In this document: positions 60,848-64,000 of the stretch, in pieces
Layout: each line of letters starts with the position of its first letter
Position numbering within the stretch: position 1 is the first letter of the stretch
Origin: Paratissierella segnis
GTDB taxonomy: Bacteria; Bacillota; Clostridia; Tissierellales; Tissierellaceae
Length of the DNA: 64,000 nt
Assembly (NCBI RefSeq): GCF_014385195.1
Contig: NZ_JACRTG010000012.1
Location: 41,460-105,459, forward strand
Direction of reading: 5' to 3'
The notes under the pieces: model-generated
The model's database searches: none
What the model saw: the letters and a program-made list of their open reading frames with translations, nothing else
Told to the model about the DNA's origin: nothing
Made by a program: the position numbers and the translations under genes

Positions 60848-62278
60848 TTAACATTCTTTTTCCAAAAATTCCAATATAAACTTGTATATTCTATTTGCAG
60901 ATTCTATTTCCATTTGCTCTCTAGTTGTATGAGCATTTTTGATATTACAGCCCATTGAGATCATATCCCAATCGGGTCTTTTTTTTGCAAAATAGGCACA
61001 TTCTAAACCAGCATGGATGGATTCTAATTTAGGTTCTTTTCCAAATTTTTCACGATATAATTGAGTAATTTTATTTCTAAGCTCTGATTTTGTCATGTAT
61101 TCCCAAGCAGGATAATCTCCCCTAGTTAAATAATCAAATTCAAATTTTTCTGCTAAGATTTTAATATTTTCAAGTAAAACAGCTTTAGTAGAGTCTTCAT
61201 TGCTTCTAAGTAGTAGAGTAGTTTTGACTTCGTCTTTGTTAAACTCTATAATTCCTATATTTGAAGATAATGAAACATCTCCTGTATCTAGATTAAATCT
61301 CAAAGCGCCATTTGGAATTAATAGAAGCAAGTTGATGAAATTATTTTTCTGTTCATTAGTAAGTGCATCTAGTTGTTCACTAATGTCATCATATTTAATA
61401 TGAATATTTGGTTCATTTGGATACTCTAGACTTATGGTTTCTTGAAGTTTATCTATAATATTTGTTATTATAATATCCTTATTTTCTGGATAAGATATGA
61501 TAGCATTTGCCCCTGTGGGAATACTATTTTCTTTATCTCCACCAATGAAACTATGAAGCAATACATCATTCTCAAAATCCAGTTGTTTTAAGATTCGTGC
61601 CAGCAATTGAATTGGATTTGCAAATTGCTTTTTTATTTCAAGCCCTGAGTGGCCTCCATTACATTCTACTAAACTAATTTTTATTGTTTTCATACCATTA
61701 GAGTCTACTGATCTAAAACTAGGAGTAAAACTTAGCATTACCCGAATGCCACCTGCACAGGAAACAAAGAATGTTCCCTCTTCCTCCCCATCTAAGTTAA
61801 GTAATGTATCTCCTTTTAATCCAGTTAAATCTATATTTGATACACCTTTAAGTCCTCTTTCCTCATCTGTTGTGAAACATAGTTCTAAAGGAGGATGCTT
61901 GATGCTTTTGTCTTCCATTATATTTAACATCATGGAAGCGCCTATACCATTGTCTGCTCCTAAAGTAGTACCATTTCCAAATAGCCAACCGTTTTCTTCT
62001 ATGATATTAATAGGATCTACTGTGAAATCATGTGTAGTACCAGGTCTTTTTACACAAACCATGTCTAAATGACTTTGGAGTACTATTGGTTTTCTCTGTG
62101 AGGATTTATCTGTTGCAGGTTTATATACGATTACATTATTGTAATTGTCTTGATGATTTTCAAGGCAAAGTCTATCTGCAAAAGATACAACATAGTCGCT
62201 TATCTTTTTCTCATCACCTGAACTTCTAGGTATACTCGATATTTCTTTGAATATTTCAATTAATCTATTTTCTTCCAT
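60848..62278 (-). CDS. pepD: Aminoacyl-histidine dipeptidase (PepD, M20 family)
   Basis: A 476-residue cytoplasmic zinc dipeptidase acting on Xaa-His dipeptides. Metal ligands are visible: H70 and D72 (Q-S-H-L-D-M-V), D109 (G-A-D-N-G-I-G) and E139/E140 (T-T-D-E-E-R-G-L), with G-G-H-S-G near 215 and the C-terminal H-A-G-L-E-C near 430. Full length. Upstream on the same strand is a permease gene, about 270 bases away. Confidence 0.94.
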   Translation of the reverse strand: MEENRLIEIFKEISSIPRSSGDEKKISDYVVSFADRLCLENHQDNYNNVIVYKPATDKSSQRKPIVLQSHLDMVCVKRPGTTHDFTVDPINIIEENGWLFGNGTTLGADNGIGASMMLNIMEDKSIKHPPLELCFTTDEERGLKGVSNIDLTGLKGDTLLNLDGEEEGTFFVSCAGGIRVMLSFTPSFRSVDSNGMKTIKISLVECNGGHSGLEIKKQFANPIQLLARILKQLDFENDVLLHSFIGGDKENSIPTGANAIISYPENKDIIITNIIDKLQETISLEYPNEPNIHIKYDDISEQLDALTNEQKNNFINLLLLIPNGALRFNLDTGDVSLSSNIGIIEFNKDEVKTTLLLRSNEDSTKAVLLENIKILAEKFEFDYLTRGDYPAWEYMTKSELRNKITQLYREKFGKEPKLESIHAGLECAYFAKKRPDWDMISMGCNIKNAHTTREQMEIESANRIYKFILEFLEKEC

Positions 62279-62546
62279 TGTATCACCTTATAATTGTAAT
62301 TATTTTGAAATTATAATTTTATAATATTCAATATCTTAAATAGTAATTTATAAGAACTTATAAGGATATAAGTCCATATAGGGTTTTTTAATTTTGTACT
62401 ATTATTTTTATTAAATAAATAATGAACCATTAAAATACTGTAATGAATTCGCTAGCATCCTGATATCATTGATAATCTTCTATCTATTATATTATATGAT
62501 TAACATTAATATTTGAAGTTCATAATATAGCCTAATATTGTACCAA

Positions 62547-63857
62547 TTAAAAGCCCTCTGTAAACTGATTTGGTGCTTTACTCTTTTGAAACTTCATACC
62601 TAGGTAATATACTAATGCAGCTACCAATAATGATTGTATTGGTGGAATACCTATTGGTTTTTTATATGCGGTGATATATCCTACCAATATCCCTACTATA
62701 AATGCTATTGTAGCGATAAAATTCCAACCTTTTTTATCTTTCCATTTTTTATGCCCTCTAACGAAGAAGTCGCAAAACATTACTCCAGCTATTGCTGGGT
62801 AGCAAAGAGAGGCAATATTTAAAAAATCTTGAAAATGTTCCAATATTCCTAGCAATGTTAAAATTATTGATAACAGGGTACCAATTAATGTAACCTTAAT
62901 TCTTCCTTCATCAGTTTTCACGTTTAGTATGTTTGAAAATGCTAAACCCATAGAATAATTATTAATTAATTGACTACTCCATGATGCTAGCCATAGAACT
63001 AAAAATCCCCATATTGGAAATCCTAAATTCTCCATTACCATAACTATATCTGCTGTCCCTGAACCCGCACCCATAATTCCACCTATGATGATCAATGGAA
63101 CACCGATAACTATAATTCCCAGTGGCATCAATATATTATCTAATATCTTAGGTTTACCATGCCTTGAATAATCTGCCGATAATACCAATTGAGATACGTT
63201 TAATCCCAAAACCATAGTCACACCTGCAGCAAAAGTCATACTATTATCACCTTGTAAGTTCTTTATTGAATTCCATCCCATATTTTTGAGTGCTAGGTAA
63301 ACACCAACTAAACATAATAGTAATCCTCCAGGTACTGCAAAATAATCTGTCCATTTCATAGCATTAAATCCGAATATAGATGGAATAGCAAATATTAAAC
63401 CTACTATTGTCGTTACTATTACCCATCCAACTCTATTTGTTACATAGTCAATCCCTAGTATGACACATAATGCATTTCCTGATGTAGCTGTAGTAATTGC
63501 CCACCAACCCATACTTAATACTCCAATGACCATTGCAACAATAACTTTTGCCTGCTGATCCCCGAAACTTTGTCTTGCTATCACCGATGATGATAATCCA
63601 GTTTTTGCACCCATATAACAGCATATAGAATTTCCGATCCATGTAATTACAAGAAAAGTAAATAAAACTACAGGTAGCATACCTTTAAAACCAAAAGTAC
63701 CAATTAACGAACCACCGACCATTAGAACAGGTATACTAAATTCTAAGCCTGCAAAAACTAATGCTGGGCCAAACCAATGTTGTCTGTCACTTATTGGAAT
63801 TGCTTTTGTCAGTATATTTTCTTCAGCTATTTCTTTTGTATTATTATCGTTAGTCAT
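62547..63857 (-). CDS. Cytosine permease-like transporter (NCS1 family)
   Basis: A 436-residue membrane protein with about twelve helices, of the purine-cytosine permease group: W-F-G-P-A-L-V-F-A-G near 28, S-S-S-V-I-A-R-Q-S-F-G near 89, and D-Y-F-A-V-P-G-G near 170. It imports nucleobases with protons. Ribosome site on the minus strand is GGGAGG. No catabolic partner is in the window on this side. Confidence 0.88.
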   Translation of the reverse strand: MTNDNNTKEIAEENILTKAIPISDRQHWFGPALVFAGLEFSIPVLMVGGSLIGTFGFKGMLPVVLFTFLVITWIGNSICCYMGAKTGLSSSVIARQSFGDQQAKVIVAMVIGVLSMGWWAITTATSGNALCVILGIDYVTNRVGWVIVTTIVGLIFAIPSIFGFNAMKWTDYFAVPGGLLLCLVGVYLALKNMGWNSIKNLQGDNSMTFAAGVTMVLGLNVSQLVLSADYSRHGKPKILDNILMPLGIIVIGVPLIIIGGIMGAGSGTADIVMVMENLGFPIWGFLVLWLASWSSQLINNYSMGLAFSNILNVKTDEGRIKVTLIGTLLSIILTLLGILEHFQDFLNIASLCYPAIAGVMFCDFFVRGHKKWKDKKGWNFIATIAFIVGILVGYITAYKKPIGIPPIQSLLVAALVYYLGMKFQKSKAPNQFTEGF

Positions 63858-64000
63858 GTTTTACCCTCCCATTTAATTTAATCGTTTTGTAAACTTAAAT
63901 GAAAATTGAGGACTCCAACCTCTGTATGGTACAATGTTTTTACCGAAAACAAATACCTCCCAGAAAGGATGAAGTCCTCATGCAAAAAATTGTATCAATA
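63858..64000 (+). other. Start of an ORF cut by the window edge, possibly an insertion sequence end
   Basis: An ATG at 63980 after AAAGGA opens a frame (M-Q-K-I-V-S-I) that runs off the window. TGAGGACT (63907) and AGTCCTCA (63973) form an inverted repeat across the 58 bases before it. The leader wording recalls an IS-type element; this is memory-based and unverified. Confidence 0.3.

Overview
The window is AT-rich DNA with tight operons, strong AGGAGG-type ribosome sites, frequent TTG/GTG starts, many PTS genes, SLH, LysM and S-layer-type exported proteins, LAGC/VGCS lipoproteins and tyrosine-recombinase-associated phage genes. This points to a low-GC anaerobic Firmicute (Clostridia/Tissierellia-like). 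That placement is inference; no rRNA or other marker gene is present. No tRNA, rRNA or CRISPR array was recognised.

Layout. (1) 1-7205: right half of a siphovirus-type prophage: tape measure C-terminus, distal tail protein, tail/baseplate protein, two small proteins, a HEPN-like cargo gene, a Gp37-like tail protein, holin and zinc amidase, closed by a terminator. (2) 7326-10577: an intact XerD-like recombinase, a repeat plus ribbon-helix-helix protein, and a headless, strongly codon-biased surface-protein cassette. (3) 10603-13204: a complete IS66 element with 24-bp inverted ends but no target duplication. (4) 13326-20229: accessory genes (FRG-domain protein, class-I amidotransferase, possible ComK-like regulator, Zn-ribbon/HTH/Panacea protein), the DUF1659/DUF2922/YvrJ trio embedded in dispersed repeats, and a divergent CI/Cro-like switch whose S24 repressor lacks the catalytic serine. 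(5) 20323-30328: a mannose-family PTS with a SIS-domain enzyme, a small lipoprotein, then a glucose/beta-glucoside-type PTS under a RAT/terminator switch and a BglG antiterminator. In the second unit the EIIBC and M81 peptidase genes share an unusual leader. (6) 30338-35220: glycerate kinase, GntP permease, CdaR regulator and MBL hydrolase between two exact 42-bp direct repeats. (7) 35424-36644: macrodomain protein plus an unknown small protein. (8) 36858-42861: EamA transporter, two class-I mannose-6-phosphate isomerases (one fused to an extra N-terminal domain), an RpiR regulator and a Cof phosphatase. (9) 42979-49299: MacA-like adaptor, MacB-type ABC ATPase and permease, response regulator, histidine kinase and TolC-like protein. 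(10) 49412-60505: exported stalk-domain, SLH and lipoproteins mixed with phosphate-related genes (GDPD, Na/Pi cotransporter, 5'-nucleotidase), an acyltransferase flanked by a 169-bp perfect direct repeat, and ComFB. (11) 60848-64000: PepD dipeptidase, cytosine-type permease and the start of an ORF cut by the window edge, perhaps an insertion sequence.

The strongest novelty candidates are the recombinase/RHH/promoterless surface-protein cassette (7.3-10.6 kb), the duplicated uORF-hairpin leader (26.2 and 27.7 kb), the serine-less S24 repressor with a textbook operator, the 42-bp and 169-bp direct repeats bounding gene modules, the toxin-less antitoxin-like genes (Panacea and macrodomain), and the HEPN-like gene inserted in the prophage tail module.
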